DNA of 64,000 nt from CAVXUB01 sp963764805 (GCA_963764805.1 CAVXUB010000002.1:434001-498000), one strand, 5' to 3'; numbered from the stretch's first letter, positions 29,845 to 41,483 are shown. The notes: a model not told the origin generated them from the sequence alone. Numbers and translations: made by a program.

Positions 29845-30785
29845 CGCGCCACTTCCTCTCGATCGGCGACCTCAGCGCCGGTGAGCTCGACCAAGTGCTC
29901 GCGGCGGCAGAGGATCCTGCACCCCAGCCAGTGCTGGCGGGGCGGGGGGTGGCGCTCGTGTTCGAGCACCCCTCGGCGCGTACCCGCAACGCCTGCGAGA
30001 TGGCGGTGGTGCAGCTCGGCGGCCACCCCGTCGTGATCCAGGACACCGAGGTCGGCATCGACCGCCGGGAAAAGGCGGAGGACGTCGCCCGCACATTGGC
30101 GTGCTACCACCGGGCCGTGGGTGCTCGCGTCGGCCGGCACGGCCTGCTCGAGCGGATGGCCGCAGCGCTGGAGGCGGCAGGCACCGACGTCCCCGTGGTC
30201 AACCTCCTCTCCGACCGCGAGCACCCGACCCAGGCGCTGGCCGATGTGCTGACGCTCCGGCAGCGCCTCGGGGACCTGCGCGGGAAGACGCTCGCCTTCG
30301 TGGGCGACGCCAACAACGTCTGCCGCTCGCTCGCCGGCGCTGCCGCACTGTGCGGGATGGTCCTGCGAACCGCCTCACCGCCCGGTTACGAGCTGTCGGA
30401 CTCCGACTTGGCGTGGGCGGAGCGCCTCGGGGGCGCCGTGCTGCGGTGCAGCTCCCCCGCCGAGGCCGTGAGCGGGGCAGACGCCGTCTATACGGACGTG
30501 TGGGTCTCGATGGGGCAGGACGAGCAGGCTTGGGCGAGGCGGCGCGCCTTCGCCGGCTACATCGTGGACGAGCGGCTTCTCGAGCTTGCAGCGAGCCATG
30601 TCGTGGTCTTGCACTGCCTGCCGGCGCACAGGGGCGAGGAGATCTCCAAGGGAGTGCTGGACGGACCGCAGAGTGCTGTCTGGCAGCAGGCGGCGAACCG
30701 CATGCACGCGATGCGGGGCCTGCTGATGTTCCTGCTCGGCTCGGGTGCGTCTGAAGCGTCGTCCGGCTCGAGGAGGATCGCATGA
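29841..30785 (+). CDS. argF: Ornithine carbamoyltransferase
   Basis: A 314-residue carbamoyltransferase making citrulline. The carbamoyl-phosphate loop reads HPSARTRNAC, with SARTR in place of the usual STRTR; this variant is known in actinobacteria. DREHPTQALADVLT, FVGDANNVCRSL, HCLPAHRGEEI and a C-terminal NRMHAMRGLLMF complete the family pattern. ATG start overlaps argD by 4 nt. The 3' end overlaps argR by 4 nt. Confidence 0.96.
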   Translation: MTRHFLSIGDLSAGELDQVLAAAEDPAPQPVLAGRGVALVFEHPSARTRNACEMAVVQLGGHPVVIQDTEVGIDRREKAEDVARTLACYHRAVGARVGRHGLLERMAAALEAAGTDVPVVNLLSDREHPTQALADVLTLRQRLGDLRGKTLAFVGDANNVCRSLAGAAALCGMVLRTASPPGYELSDSDLAWAERLGGAVLRCSSPAEAVSGADAVYTDVWVSMGQDEQAWARRRAFAGYIVDERLLELAASHVVVLHCLPAHRGEEISKGVLDGPQSAVWQQAANRMHAMRGLLMFLLGSGASEASSGSRRIA

Positions 30786-31252
30786 GGACACCCAAGAACC
30801 GCCGCCAGCACTTGATCGCGAAACTCATCGCCGAGCGCACCATCATCTCCCAGCCCCAGCTCGTCGACCTGCTGTCAGAGTCGGGCGTCGTGGCCACTCA
30901 GGCGACCGTCTCGCGTGACCTGCTCGACCTCGGGGCGGTGAAGGTGCGAGTGCCGGGCACCGAGCGGGCCGTGTACGCCATCGCCGAGCTTCCTCGCGAT
31001 CAGGTCGCCCCCACCGAGCATCTCCGACGGGTGCTGGGGGAGTGGGTCGTGGAGACTTCCCATTCGGCCAACCTGGTGGTGCTGAGGACGCCGCCCGGCT
31101 GTGCGCACGTCGTGGCCTCGGCCATCGACCGCACCGGCGTAGACGGCGTGATCGGCACGGTCGCCGGGGACGACACCGTGCTGGTGGTGGCGGGTACGGC
31201 CCTGTCCGGGGCGGAGCTGGCCGAGCGGATAGAAGTGCTGGCGGGACGCTGA
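30782..31252 (+). CDS. argR: Arginine repressor ArgR
   Basis: A 156-residue arginine-responsive hexameric regulator. The N-terminal winged helix has LIAKLIAERTIISQPQLVDLL and ATVSRDLLDLGAVKV; the C-terminal arginine-binding domain has VLRTPPGCAHVVASAID and GVIGTVAGDDTVLVV. It is inside the operon whose operator carries two ARG boxes, which points to autoregulation. Confidence 0.96.
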   Translation: MRTPKNRRQHLIAKLIAERTIISQPQLVDLLSESGVVATQATVSRDLLDLGAVKVRVPGTERAVYAIAELPRDQVAPTEHLRRVLGEWVVETSHSANLVVLRTPPGCAHVVASAIDRTGVDGVIGTVAGDDTVLVVAGTALSGAELAERIEVLAGR

Positions 31253-31349
31253 TACCGGCGGTTTCGTAGCCGTCCCGGGCGACGCCCTTGATGCCAGTGC
31301 CGGCCTCCGTGCCGGTACGGTACGGACCGGCACGGCGAGTGCAGGAAGG

Positions 31350-32613
31350 ATGTCACTGATGACGACGAGGGTGGTGCTCGCATACTCGGGAGGTCTCGAC
31401 ACCTCGGTGGCGGTGCACTGGCTGCGGGCCGAGATGGATTGCGAGGTGGTCGCTGTCGCCGTGGACGTGGGGCAGGGCGGCGACATGGAGGAGGTACGCA
31501 GGCGGGCGCTGGCGGCAGGAGCCGTCGAGGCCGTCGTCGTCGACGCCAAGGGCGAGCTGGCCACCGACTTCGTGGTCCCGCGCCTTGCAGGCGAACGCCC
31601 TCTACGAGGGGCGCTACCCGCTGGTCTCTGCACTCTCCCGGCCGGTGATCGTGCGACACCTGGTCGCCGAAGCCCGCAGGACGGGCTCTGCCGCCGTCGC
31701 TCACGGGTGTACGGGGAAGGGGAACGACCAGGTGCGTTTCGAAGTGGGGACGAGGGCTCTGGCGCCGGACCTGGAGATCATCGCCCCGGTCCGCGTGTGG
31801 GGGATGACGAGGGAGGAGACGATCGACTACGCCGAGCGGCACGGTGTCGAGGTGCGCGCCAGCCGGGACCGCATCTACTCGATCGACTCGAACCTGTGGG
31901 GACGGGCCATCGAGTGCGGGATCCTCGAGGATCCGTGGGAGGCCCCGCCCGAGGACGTGTTCGACGTCACCCGGCCGACGGCCACCGAGGCGGTCGAGGT
32001 GACGATCGGCTTCGTGGCCGGGGTGCCCGTGTCGCTCAACGGCCAGGAGCTCGAGCTCGTGGAGCTGATCGACACGCTCGGCCTGGTGGCCGGTGCGACC
32101 GGTTTCGGGCGGATCGACATGGTGGAGAACCGCCGGGTCGGCATCAAGAGCCGTGAGGTCTACGAGTGCCCGGCTGCCCTCGCCCTCGTCGCAGCCCACC
32201 GCGACCTCGAGGGGCTCACCCTGGAACGCGACGCGGCGCACGAGAAGGCGCGCCTCGAACCTCGCTTCGCCGAGCTCGTCTATGACGGGATGTGGTTCTC
32301 GCCACTACGTGAGGCCCTCTCGGCCTTCGTGAGCGCTACGCAGAGGCACGTGTCGGGGGAGGTACGGCTGCGTTTCGAGCCTGGTGGGGCGTGCTCGGTG
32401 GTGGGCAGGCGTAGTGCCGTCGGCCTCTATGACTACGGGCTCGCCACTTACGACAAGGCAGACGCCTTCCGCCACGAGGACGCCGAGGGATTCGTCAGGC
32501 TTTTCGGGTTGTCGATCAAGACATGGGCCGCCCGGCAAGGCACATCCGGCGGGCGGGGCCCGGGCAGTGCGGTGCGGTCGGGAGAGGCGGGGCGGGCGGG
32601 AGAGAGCCGTTGA
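31350..32613 (+). CDS. argG: Argininosuccinate synthase (one frameshift)
   Basis: Joins citrulline and aspartate using ATP. The P-loop LAYSGGLDTSV is at residue 8; after the break come LQANALYEGRYPL, AHGCTGKGNDQVRFE, IYSIDSNLWGRAIE and KSREVYECPAAL. The frame moves +1 at 31580-31581, where CCGC precedes GCCTTG; one base of the pair restores VPALQANALY. The C-terminal 25 residues are Gly/Arg-rich and probably dispensable. The 97-bp gap after argR contains a GTGCCGGT/ACCGGCAC hairpin. A GGAAGG Shine-Dalgarno precedes the ATG. Confidence 0.95.
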
Positions 32614-34007
32614 CGCTCTGGGGCCACCGGATGGGTGGGACCGAGCCGGCTGCGGCGATGATGGACTTCACGGCGAGCCTGCATTTCGACCAGCGCCTGG
32701 CTGGCGACGACGTGCGTGCCTCGCTGGCGCACGTGCGCGGGCTCGAGCGGACGGGAATCCTCTCCGGCGAGGAATCGGGCCTGATCCAGAAGGCTCTGGA
32801 GCAGGTGGGCGAGGAGTTCGTCGCCGGGACCTTCCAGTTCGGGGCCGGCGACGAGGACGTCCACACGGCGATCGAGCGGCGGGTCACCGAGCTTGCAGGG
32901 CCCGCCGGCGCCAAGTTGCACACCGGCCGCTCTCGAAACGACCAGGTGGCGACAGCTCTCCGCCTCTTCGCCAGGCGCGAGCTCGTGTCGACGGCGCGGG
33001 CGGTGCTCGATCTGCAGCGCGTACTCCACCGGCGGGCCCTCGAGGCGGGCGAGGCGTACCTGCCGGGCTACACCCACCTCCAGCGTGCCCAGCCGGTGCT
33101 GCTGGCGCATCACCTGCTCGCTCATGGCTGGGCCCTCGCCCGGGACGTGGACAGGCTCCTCGACACCGTCCACCGCTTGGAGGTCTCGCCACTCGGTGCG
33201 GGTGCGTTGGCGGGCTCCTCCCTGCCCTTGGACCCTGCTTGGGTCGCCGAGGAGATGGGATTCCGGGCGCCTTTCGAGAACTCGCTCGACGCGGTCAGCG
33301 ACCGCGACTTCGTCGCCGAGGCGCTGTTCGACCTCTCGCTGCTCGGCGTGCACATGTCGCGCCTGGGCGAGGAGATCGCCCTGTTCACGAGCGAGGAGTT
33401 CGGTTTCGCCCGCCTCGACGACGCCTGGGCTACGGGCAGCTCGATGCTCCCGCAGAAGAAGAACCCCGACGTCGCCGAACTGGTGCGGGGCAAGGCGGGC
33501 CGGCTGGTCGGCAATCTGACCGGGCTGCTGATGACCTTGAAGGGCCTGCCGATGGCCTACAACCGGGACCTGCAGGAGGACAAGGAGCCGCTCTTCGACT
33601 CGCTCGATCAGGTGATGCTGGGGCTGGTGGCGCTCCGGGGCCTGGTCGACTCGCTCGACTTCGACGCCGAGACGATGCGGGCGGCGGCCGACGGTCCGCT
33701 GGTAGCGGCGGTCGACCTTGCGGAGTGGCTGGTGGAGCGCGGCATGCCGTTCCGGGAGGCGCACGGGATCGTCGGCTCGCTGGTCCGCGACTCCCTCCAG
33801 CGCCATGTCCCGCTGGCGGAGCTGGTGCAGGCGCACCCGGCGCTCGGGTCGGACGCCCTCTGGTTGCTCGCCCCGGGGGTGGCGGTCCGGCGTCGCACGT
33901 CGCCGGGCGGTGCGGGCCCGGAGCCCGTGGCGGTGCAGTTGGAGCACTTCGCCCGCCGCCTCGAGATCGACGCAGAGCGGATCGGCTCCCGCGGCCGGTC
34001 GCTGTGA
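32610..34007 (+). CDS. argH: Argininosuccinate lyase
   Basis: A 465-residue fumarase/aspartase superfamily enzyme that releases arginine and fumarate. The N-terminal DVHTAIERRVTEL, LHTGRSRNDQVATALRL, GYTHLQRAQPVLLAHH and the mobile-loop signature GSSMLPQKKNPDV are intact. The start is taken as TTG at 32610, overlapping argG by 4 nt; an ATG at 32631 is an alternative. It ends the arginine block proper. Confidence 0.95.
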   Translation: MTLWGHRMGGTEPAAAMMDFTASLHFDQRLAGDDVRASLAHVRGLERTGILSGEESGLIQKALEQVGEEFVAGTFQFGAGDEDVHTAIERRVTELAGPAGAKLHTGRSRNDQVATALRLFARRELVSTARAVLDLQRVLHRRALEAGEAYLPGYTHLQRAQPVLLAHHLLAHGWALARDVDRLLDTVHRLEVSPLGAGALAGSSLPLDPAWVAEEMGFRAPFENSLDAVSDRDFVAEALFDLSLLGVHMSRLGEEIALFTSEEFGFARLDDAWATGSSMLPQKKNPDVAELVRGKAGRLVGNLTGLLMTLKGLPMAYNRDLQEDKEPLFDSLDQVMLGLVALRGLVDSLDFDAETMRAAADGPLVAAVDLAEWLVERGMPFREAHGIVGSLVRDSLQRHVPLAELVQAHPALGSDALWLLAPGVAVRRRTSPGGAGPEPVAVQLEHFARRLEIDAERIGSRGRSL

Positions 34008-34681
34008 GCCTCAGCTGCCCGGTGCCGGGACGCCTCCAGGATCCCTCGACGTCCCCCCGTCCGCGCCGTCCGCCCAGCCCGCGCCGTCCACATCGCTCGG
34101 CCCGCCCGGCATCGTTCTACGACCGGGACCCCTTGGAGGTGGCGCCCGATCTGCTCGGGGGACTGCTGGTGGACACGAGCGGGCGTGTGGGGCGCATCGT
34201 CGAGGTGGAGGCCTACAGGGGGGAGGCCGATCCGGCATCCCATGCGTATCGGGGCAGAACCGCCCGTTGCGCCACGATGTTCGGACCAGGCGGGCGTCTT
34301 TACGTCTACTTCACCTACGGGATGCACTACTGCGCCAACGTCGTCTGCGGCCCGGACGGTGCGGCAGGTGCGGTGCTGCTGCGGGCTCTCGAGCCACTCG
34401 CCGGGATCGACTTGATGCGCTCGGCAAGAGGCGCCGTCGACGACCGGCTGCTCTGCGCCGGTCCGGCAAGGCTCTGCCAGGCCTTCGGGATAGACCGCCG
34501 TCTGGACGGTGCTGACCTGGTCAGCGGTGCACAAGGGCTGTGGCTGGCCGATGATCCGGAATGGGACGCATCCGGCGCGCCGGCATGCGGCATGAGAGTG
34601 GGACTGGGTGGCCGCACCGGCGAGGCCGCCAGCTGGCCGTGGCGGTGGTGGATCGCCGGCAACCGTTTCGTGTCCAGGTGA
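34004..34681 (+). CDS. 3-methyladenine DNA glycosylase (AAG/MPG family)
   Basis: A 225-residue AAG-type glycosylase that excises alkylated purines. After a Pro/Arg/Ser-rich extension of about 38 residues the domain begins ASFYDRDPLEVAPDLLG, with the catalytic glutamate region IVEVEAYRG, DPASHAYRGRTARCATMFGPGG, and YVYFTYGMHYCANVV that contacts the flipped base. Start GTG at 34004 overlaps argH by 4 nt, so a repair gene rides at the end of the arginine operon. The extension suggests the true start could be nearer 34110. Confidence 0.9.
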   Translation: MSLSCPVPGRLQDPSTSPRPRRPPSPRRPHRSARPASFYDRDPLEVAPDLLGGLLVDTSGRVGRIVEVEAYRGEADPASHAYRGRTARCATMFGPGGRLYVYFTYGMHYCANVVCGPDGAAGAVLLRALEPLAGIDLMRSARGAVDDRLLCAGPARLCQAFGIDRRLDGADLVSGAQGLWLADDPEWDASGAPACGMRVGLGGRTGEAASWPWRWWIAGNRFVSR

Positions 34682-34845
34682 GGACGAGGGACGCACGGGC
34701 GTCTCACAGCCGCCGTATGCTGGCTGAACAGCGGGCCGACGAGCCCCCCACGCTCCCGAGACGGAGCGCACGGGGCCTGGTCAGGTCTGCTAGAGTGAGT
34801 AGCCGCTCAGGACGGGATTCCGCCCCGAGCGGGCCGGAGGGCGAT

Positions 34846-34873
34846 TTGCACGGCCCCCGGCAACGTGTAGGAT
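34846..34873 (+). promoter_or_regulatory. Probable rRNA operon promoter
   Basis: TTGCAC (34846-34851), 16 bp, then TAGGAT (34868-34873), the latter preceded by TG as in an extended -10. It is about 300 bp upstream of mature 16S, inside the gene-less stretch 34682-35165. A second TAGAGT at 34790 may belong to an upstream promoter. The rest of the stretch is leader sequence with the 16S processing stem. Confidence 0.55.
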
Positions 34874-34940
34874 GAGCGGCCCTCGCAGGTCGCAATCCTG
34901 CGGAAGTGCAGCGCAGAAGCACCTCCTTCCTTCGGAAGTG

Positions 34941-34977
34941 TGCTCTTCGTCGCTCCTTGACATCGGAATAGGAACAG
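34941..34977 (+). promoter_or_regulatory. rRNA leader: boxA-like site and 5' arm of the 16S processing stem
   Basis: TGCTCTTCGT at 34941 resembles the NusB/NusE boxA antitermination signal. The 30 bases from 34948 are complementary, with a few mismatches or wobbles, to 36871-36900 in the spacer after 16S. The two arms enclose the 16S gene and form the stem expected for RNase III processing. Confidence 0.7.
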
Positions 34978-35165
34978 CCAAAAGCCAGTGCGGGTGGCGC
35001 CCGGTCGTACCCTTGGGTACGGCTCGGAGCCATCAGAAGTCAATGCACTGAAGAACGGACAACGTCCGTTCTGGTGCCAGCTAGCTGAGGGGTGTCAGTA
35101 GCCCCGAAGCCGGCTCTCCCGATCGAAGCGGTGATCGCAGGTCCGCCTGCTGGATCCGCCAGATC

Positions 35166-36954
<1,789 letters not shown>

Positions 36955-38130
36955 CTCCAAGCTACAAAGAGCCAACGGTGGATGCCTTGGCGCCTGAAGC
37001 CGATGAAGGACGTGGGTGGCTGCGAAAAGCCACGGGGAGCTGTCGACCAAGCTTTGATCCGTGGATGTCCGAATGGGGAAACCCGGCACCTGTCATGGGG
37101 TGTCACTCTGGCCTGAACACATAGGGCCAGCAGAGGGAACCGGGGGAATTGAAACATCTCAGTACCCCGAGGAGAAGAAAGCAACAGCGACTCCCTGAGT
37201 AGCGGCGAGCGAAACGGGATCAGCCTAAACCGCAGCAGTGTCAAGCCTGATGGCGTTGCTGCTGCGGGGTCGTGGGACCTGGAGAAGGGGCATCAGACCC
37301 TTCACGGAGTTACAAAGTTGTCGTCTAGTGGAAGTGATTTGGAACATCACGCCATAGGGGGTAAGAGCCCCGTACACGAAAGGCGACAGCCTCCGCCAGT
37401 CATCCCGAGTAGCGCCGGATCTGGGAAAGCCGGCGCGAATCTACGAGGACCACCTCGAAAGGCTAAGTACTCACAGGCGACCGATAGCGAACTAGTACCG
37501 TGAGGGAAAGGTGAAAAGCACCCCGGGAGGGGAGTGAAATAGTACCTGAAACCGTTGGTTTACAAACAGTCAGAGCGTCGTCGACATCTACGGATCGTCG
37601 GCCGCAATGGCGTGCCTTTTGAAGAATGAGCCAGCGAGTTACGGTGTGTGGCGAGGTTAACCCGATTGGGGTAGCCGGAGCGAAAGCGAGTCTGAATAGG
37701 GCGCATAGTCGCATGCTGTAGACCCGAAGCCGGGTGATCTAACCATGGGCAGGCTGAAGCGGGGGTAAGACCCCGTGGAGGGCCGAACCCACCCTGGTTG
37801 AAAACAGGGGGGATGACCTGTGGTTAGGGGTGAAAGGCCAATCAAACCCGGTGATAGCTGGTTCTCCCCGAAATGTATTTAGGTACAGCGTTAGACGTTC
37901 AGCATCGGAGGTAGAGCACTGAATGGGCTAGGGGGCCTACAAGCTTACCGACCCCAATCAAACTCCGAATGCCGATGCTCCAGAGTCTGGCAGTGAGACC
38001 ACGGGGGATGAGCTTCGTTGGTCGAAAGGGAAACAGCCCAGACCGCCAGCTAAGGCCCCAAATTCTAGGCTAAGTGGAAAACGATGTGGGAACGCAAAAA
38101 CAGCCAGGAGGTTGGCTTGGAAGCAGCCAT

Positions 38131-38166
<36 letters not shown>

Positions 38167-39031
38167 GTCCTGCGCGGACAATGTAACGGGGCTCAAGCCT
38201 AGAGCCGAAGCTGCGGATTCCTGCTTTTGCAGGAGTGGTAGGGGAGCGTCGATCTCTGCAGTGAAGCGGCGGTGGAAACCGTCGTGGAGCGTGATCGAGT
38301 GAGAATGCTGGCATGAGTAGCGAGAGAGGGGTGAGAAACCCCTCCGCCGTAAGCCCAAGGGTTCCTGGGGAAGGCTAATCCGCCCAGGGTCAGTCGGGAG
38401 CTAAGGCGAGGCCGAGAGGCGTAGTCGATGCACAACTGGTTGATATTCCAGTACCACCGTGTCCGCGCCCATCCCAAGTCGAGGGAACTAAGGGGCTGGC
38501 CTTCGGGCCGAACCGACCAACCTCGAGGAGGGCAGCGAAGGAGGGACGCAGGAGGGTAGGTGAACCCAGGCGTTGGTTGACCTGGGGTAAGCGTGTAGGG
38601 GGAGGTCTAGGCAAATCCGGACCTCATACAACCCTGAGACGTGATACCGAGCGACTTTAGCGAAGTCACTAAGCCCATGCTGCCTAGAAAAGCTTCTAGC
38701 GAGCTGACACGGTGCCCGTACCCCAAACCGACTCAGGTGGGCAGGTAGAGAATACCAAGGCGATCGGGAGAACTGTGGTTAAGGAACTCGGCAAAATACC
38801 TCCGTAACTTCGGGAGAAGGAGGGCCTCATTAGGGTGACGGACTTCGCGTCCCGAGCTCGAAGGGGTCGCAGAGAGTAGGGGGAAGCGACTGTTTACTAA
38901 AAACACAGCAGCGTGCCAAGTCGTAAGACGATGTATACGCTGTGACGCCTGCCCGGTGCCGGAAGGTTACGGGGAAGGGTTAGTCCTTTTGGGCGAAGCT
39001 CTGAACCTAAGCCCCGGTAAACGGCGGCCGT

Positions 39032-39763
39032 AAACACAAGTTGCGGCTCCAGTCGAGTAATCGATTGGAACAAACCTTGCTATATGCTGGAAACCCCGAG
39101 TATCCGCCGGTACTCGTTCGTGTCACACCCTGTCTGTAGGGTGCGGGCATGGACAGTGACAATCCGAGCCGGTGCGGACAATCAGCAGGAAAGGCCCAGT
39201 TCCTCAAACTGGCTGGATCGAGTCCCGTCGACCTGGGCAACTGGGTTGCAGGATTCGTCGAAGGAGAGGGCAGCTTCAATGTCCCTGTCCGTCGAGAGCG
39301 TGATCGTGGCCTGCCGTGGCGGGTCTCGCTGTCGTTCAACGTGTCGCAGGTCGGTCACCAGCTGCCTCAGCTGTTGAAAGCGACCTTCGGCACCGGAACG
39401 GTGCGAGACCGTGGGGACGGGATTCACTACTTCGAAGTGACCCGTCCACTCGAGCTGGAAGACCGGGTATTCCCGTTCTTCGAGCGCTTTCCGTTACGCG
39501 GTCCGAAGTCATGTGACCTTGCGGTCTTTCGCGAGATCACAGCGCTCGTCCTGCTTGGTCGACATCTGTCTCCGACAGGCATCGGCGAGATCCTCGCACT
39601 GCGAGGGCCGATGAACCGAGGAGGCAAGCGTCGATATGCCGAGGAGGAAATCCTCGACGTATTGAGGTTGTGGGAATCCTCAGAGGCCATACGCAAGGCT
39701 CCGCCCTTGAAGCGGGCGGAAGAAGATATGGTCCACGCCCCATAGCGATATGGGGAGTTCGGG
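39032..39763 (+). mobile_element. Group I intron 1 in 23S rRNA, encoding a homing endonuclease
   Basis: A 732-nt intron after the U equivalent to E. coli U1911. The 5' exon GGCCGU pairs with GCGGCT at 39043-39048 (P1, with the U-G pair at the splice site), and AGTT just before it pairs with the first exon bases AACU (P10). A P2 hairpin lies at 39049-39068. P3 is CCTTGC (39074-39079) with GCAAGG (39693-39698); the P/Q core is ATGCTGGAAAC near 39083 with AATCAGCAGG near 39180; P7 is GGCCATA (39685-39691) with TATGGTC (39727-39733); P8 is CCGCCC/GGGCGG. The intron ends in G at 39763. The endonuclease gene occupies the P6 region. Confidence 0.93.
39149..39745 (+). CDS. LAGLIDADG homing endonuclease in 23S intron 1
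   Basis: A 198-residue single-motif LAGLIDADG endonuclease, expected to act as a homodimer and cut intron-less 23S alleles around helix 69. The motif is NWVAGFVEGEGSF at residues 31-43, with the acidic metal ligand in the GEGSF part. The C-terminal half shows family-typical elements: FEVTRP, CDLAVFREITALVLLGRHLSPTGIGEILALRGPMNRGG and RRYAEEEIL. The frame opens at ATG 39149 inside the conserved Q element and closes at 39745, beyond the S element, so the same bases serve protein and ribozyme core at both ends. No Shine-Dalgarno is obvious; translation would come from unspliced precursor or excised intron. Confidence 0.92.
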   Translation: MDSDNPSRCGQSAGKAQFLKLAGSSPVDLGNWVAGFVEGEGSFNVPVRRERDRGLPWRVSLSFNVSQVGHQLPQLLKATFGTGTVRDRGDGIHYFEVTRPLELEDRVFPFFERFPLRGPKSCDLAVFREITALVLLGRHLSPTGIGEILALRGPMNRGGKRRYAEEEILDVLRLWESSEAIRKAPPLKRAEEDMVHAP

Positions 39764-39775
39764 AACTATAACGGT

Positions 39776-40067
39776 CAACCCTGGCCGTGGGTAAACTTGG
39801 CTATATGCTGGAAACCCCGAGTATCCGGCGGTACTAGGTCTGGATGGTTCCAGGCCGGTGACAACCCGTCCGGTGCGGACAATCAGCAGGAAACCGCGAG
39901 GTGCATGCGGGATCCTCAGAGACTGTACGCCAAGCCCTATCTGGCTCGTCCAGACGGGGAAGATACAGTCCGACCCCATGGCGACATAAGGAACCAGGCA
40001 GAAATGACCTGGTCGCTCGTCAGATCGACCTTTCGTATTGGCCGATCGGGTGAGTGGTAACAGCGTG
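39776..40067 (+). mobile_element. Group I intron 2 in 23S rRNA, compact, no open reading frame
   Basis: A 292-nt intron after the U equivalent to E. coli U1923, ending in G at 40067. P1 is exon ACGGU with GCCGT at 39784-39788. P3 is CTTGGC (39796-39801) with GCCAAG (39929-39934); P7 is GACTGTA (39921-39927) with TACAGTC (39964-39970), both perfect; P8 is TCTGG/CCAGA. Its P, P5, Q and R elements are nearly the same as those of intron 1 (for instance 39801-39836 against 39080-39112), showing recent common ancestry. It lacks the P2 hairpin and the endonuclease gene. Confidence 0.92.
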
Positions 40068-40122
<55 letters not shown>

Positions 40123-40374
40123 CGACTTCCCTACTGTCTCAACCACAGACCCGGCGAAATTGAAGTACGAGTAAAGATGCTCGTTAGCTGCATCAGGACG
40201 GAAAGACCCCGTGGACCTTTACTACAACTTGATGTTGAGTTTTGGTACGAATTGTGTAGGATAGGTGGGAGCCTTGGAAGCGCTGGCGCCAGCCAGTGTG
40301 GAGGCAACGTTGAAATACCACCCTGTTCGTGCTGGGACTCTAACCTCGACCCGTTATCCGGGCCAGGGACAGCG

Positions 40375-40412
<38 letters not shown>

Positions 40413-40414
40413 GT

Positions 40415-40447
<33 letters not shown>

Positions 40448-40631
40448 GTTGGCAATCAGCCGTCGAGTGCAATGACACAAGGGAGCTTGACTGCGAGACC
40501 TACAAGTCGAGCAGGTGCGAAAGCAGGCCATAGTGATCCGGCGGTTGCGTGTGGAAGCGCCGTCGCTCAACGGATAAAAGGTACCCCGGGGATAACAGGC
40601 TCATCTTCCCCAAGAGTCCATATCGACGGGA

Positions 40632-40677
<46 letters not shown>

Positions 40678-40678
40678 C

Positions 40679-40714
<36 letters not shown>

Positions 40715-40879
40715 TACGCGAGCTGGGTTTAGAACGTTGTGAAACAGTTCGGTCCCTATCCGATGCAGCCGTAGGAGATCTGAGGAAGGCTGTCCCTAGT
40801 ACGAGAGGACCGGGACGGACGCAGCTCTCGTGTGCCAGTTGTCCTGCCAAGGGCACGGCTGGTTTGCGACCTGCGGAAG

Positions 40880-40911
<32 letters not shown>

Positions 40912-41049
40912 TCGTTCCAAGATTAGATCTCCCACAGGGTCAACCTGGTAAGGCCCGTGGTTAGACGACCACGTTGATAGGCCGGAGGTGTAAGCACGGC
41001 AACGTGTTCAGCCGACCGGTACTAATCGGCCGAGGGCTTGGTTTTCATC

Positions 41050-41067
41050 GCTCGTGCTCGCTATGGA
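41050..41067 (+). other. 3' arm of the 23S processing stem
   Basis: GCTCGTGCTCGCTATGGA is the exact reverse complement of 36929-36946. The 18-bp stem encloses the 23S gene and is the expected RNase III substrate. Confidence 0.85.
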
Positions 41068-41160
41068 AGGCTCACAAGGACGCCGCTCGCGCGGTGTTCC
41101 AGTGGGCGAAGACTGGTCGTTTCCAACCCATGCCTGTCTTCGCCTACGAGGAGCTCAGGT

Positions 41161-41278
41161 TTCCGGTGGCCATAGCGGCGGAGATATACCCGTTCCCATC
41201 CCGAACACGGAAGTCAAGCCCGCCAGCGCCGATGGTACTTGGGGGGAGGCCCCCTGGGAGAGTAGGTCGCCGCCGGAA
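41161..41278 (+). rRNA. rrf: 5S ribosomal RNA
   Basis: About 118 nt. The terminal helix is TTCCGGTGG with CCGCCGGAA; the conserved CCCGTTCCCATCCCGAACACGG segment and the GATGGTACT-type loop are present. Ends are set by the terminal helix. From 41279 to 41483 I see no gene and no clear terminator. Confidence 0.95.
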
Positions 41279-41483
41279 TTCATCTCAGACGAGGCCCTCG
41301 CTGGTGCCGTCGCCGCGATCGAGCGGTGCGCGCTGCGGGGGCCTTGTCGCGTCCGGCTGCGGCTGAGCGGCGCCGTCGGACTGAGGACCCACCTCCAGGA
41401 GGGGATCTTCCCGCTCTGCGGCTGAGCGCATCCCCCTCCGCCGCCGTGTCACCGCGACGTCTCGAAACCCGACAATCAACCTC

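Noticed and set aside
34957..34962. Perfect TTGACA as an rRNA promoter -35
   Set aside because: It lies inside the 5' arm of the 16S processing stem (34948-34977) and has no -10 at the right distance; the TTGCAC-N16-TAGGAT site at 34846 fits better.
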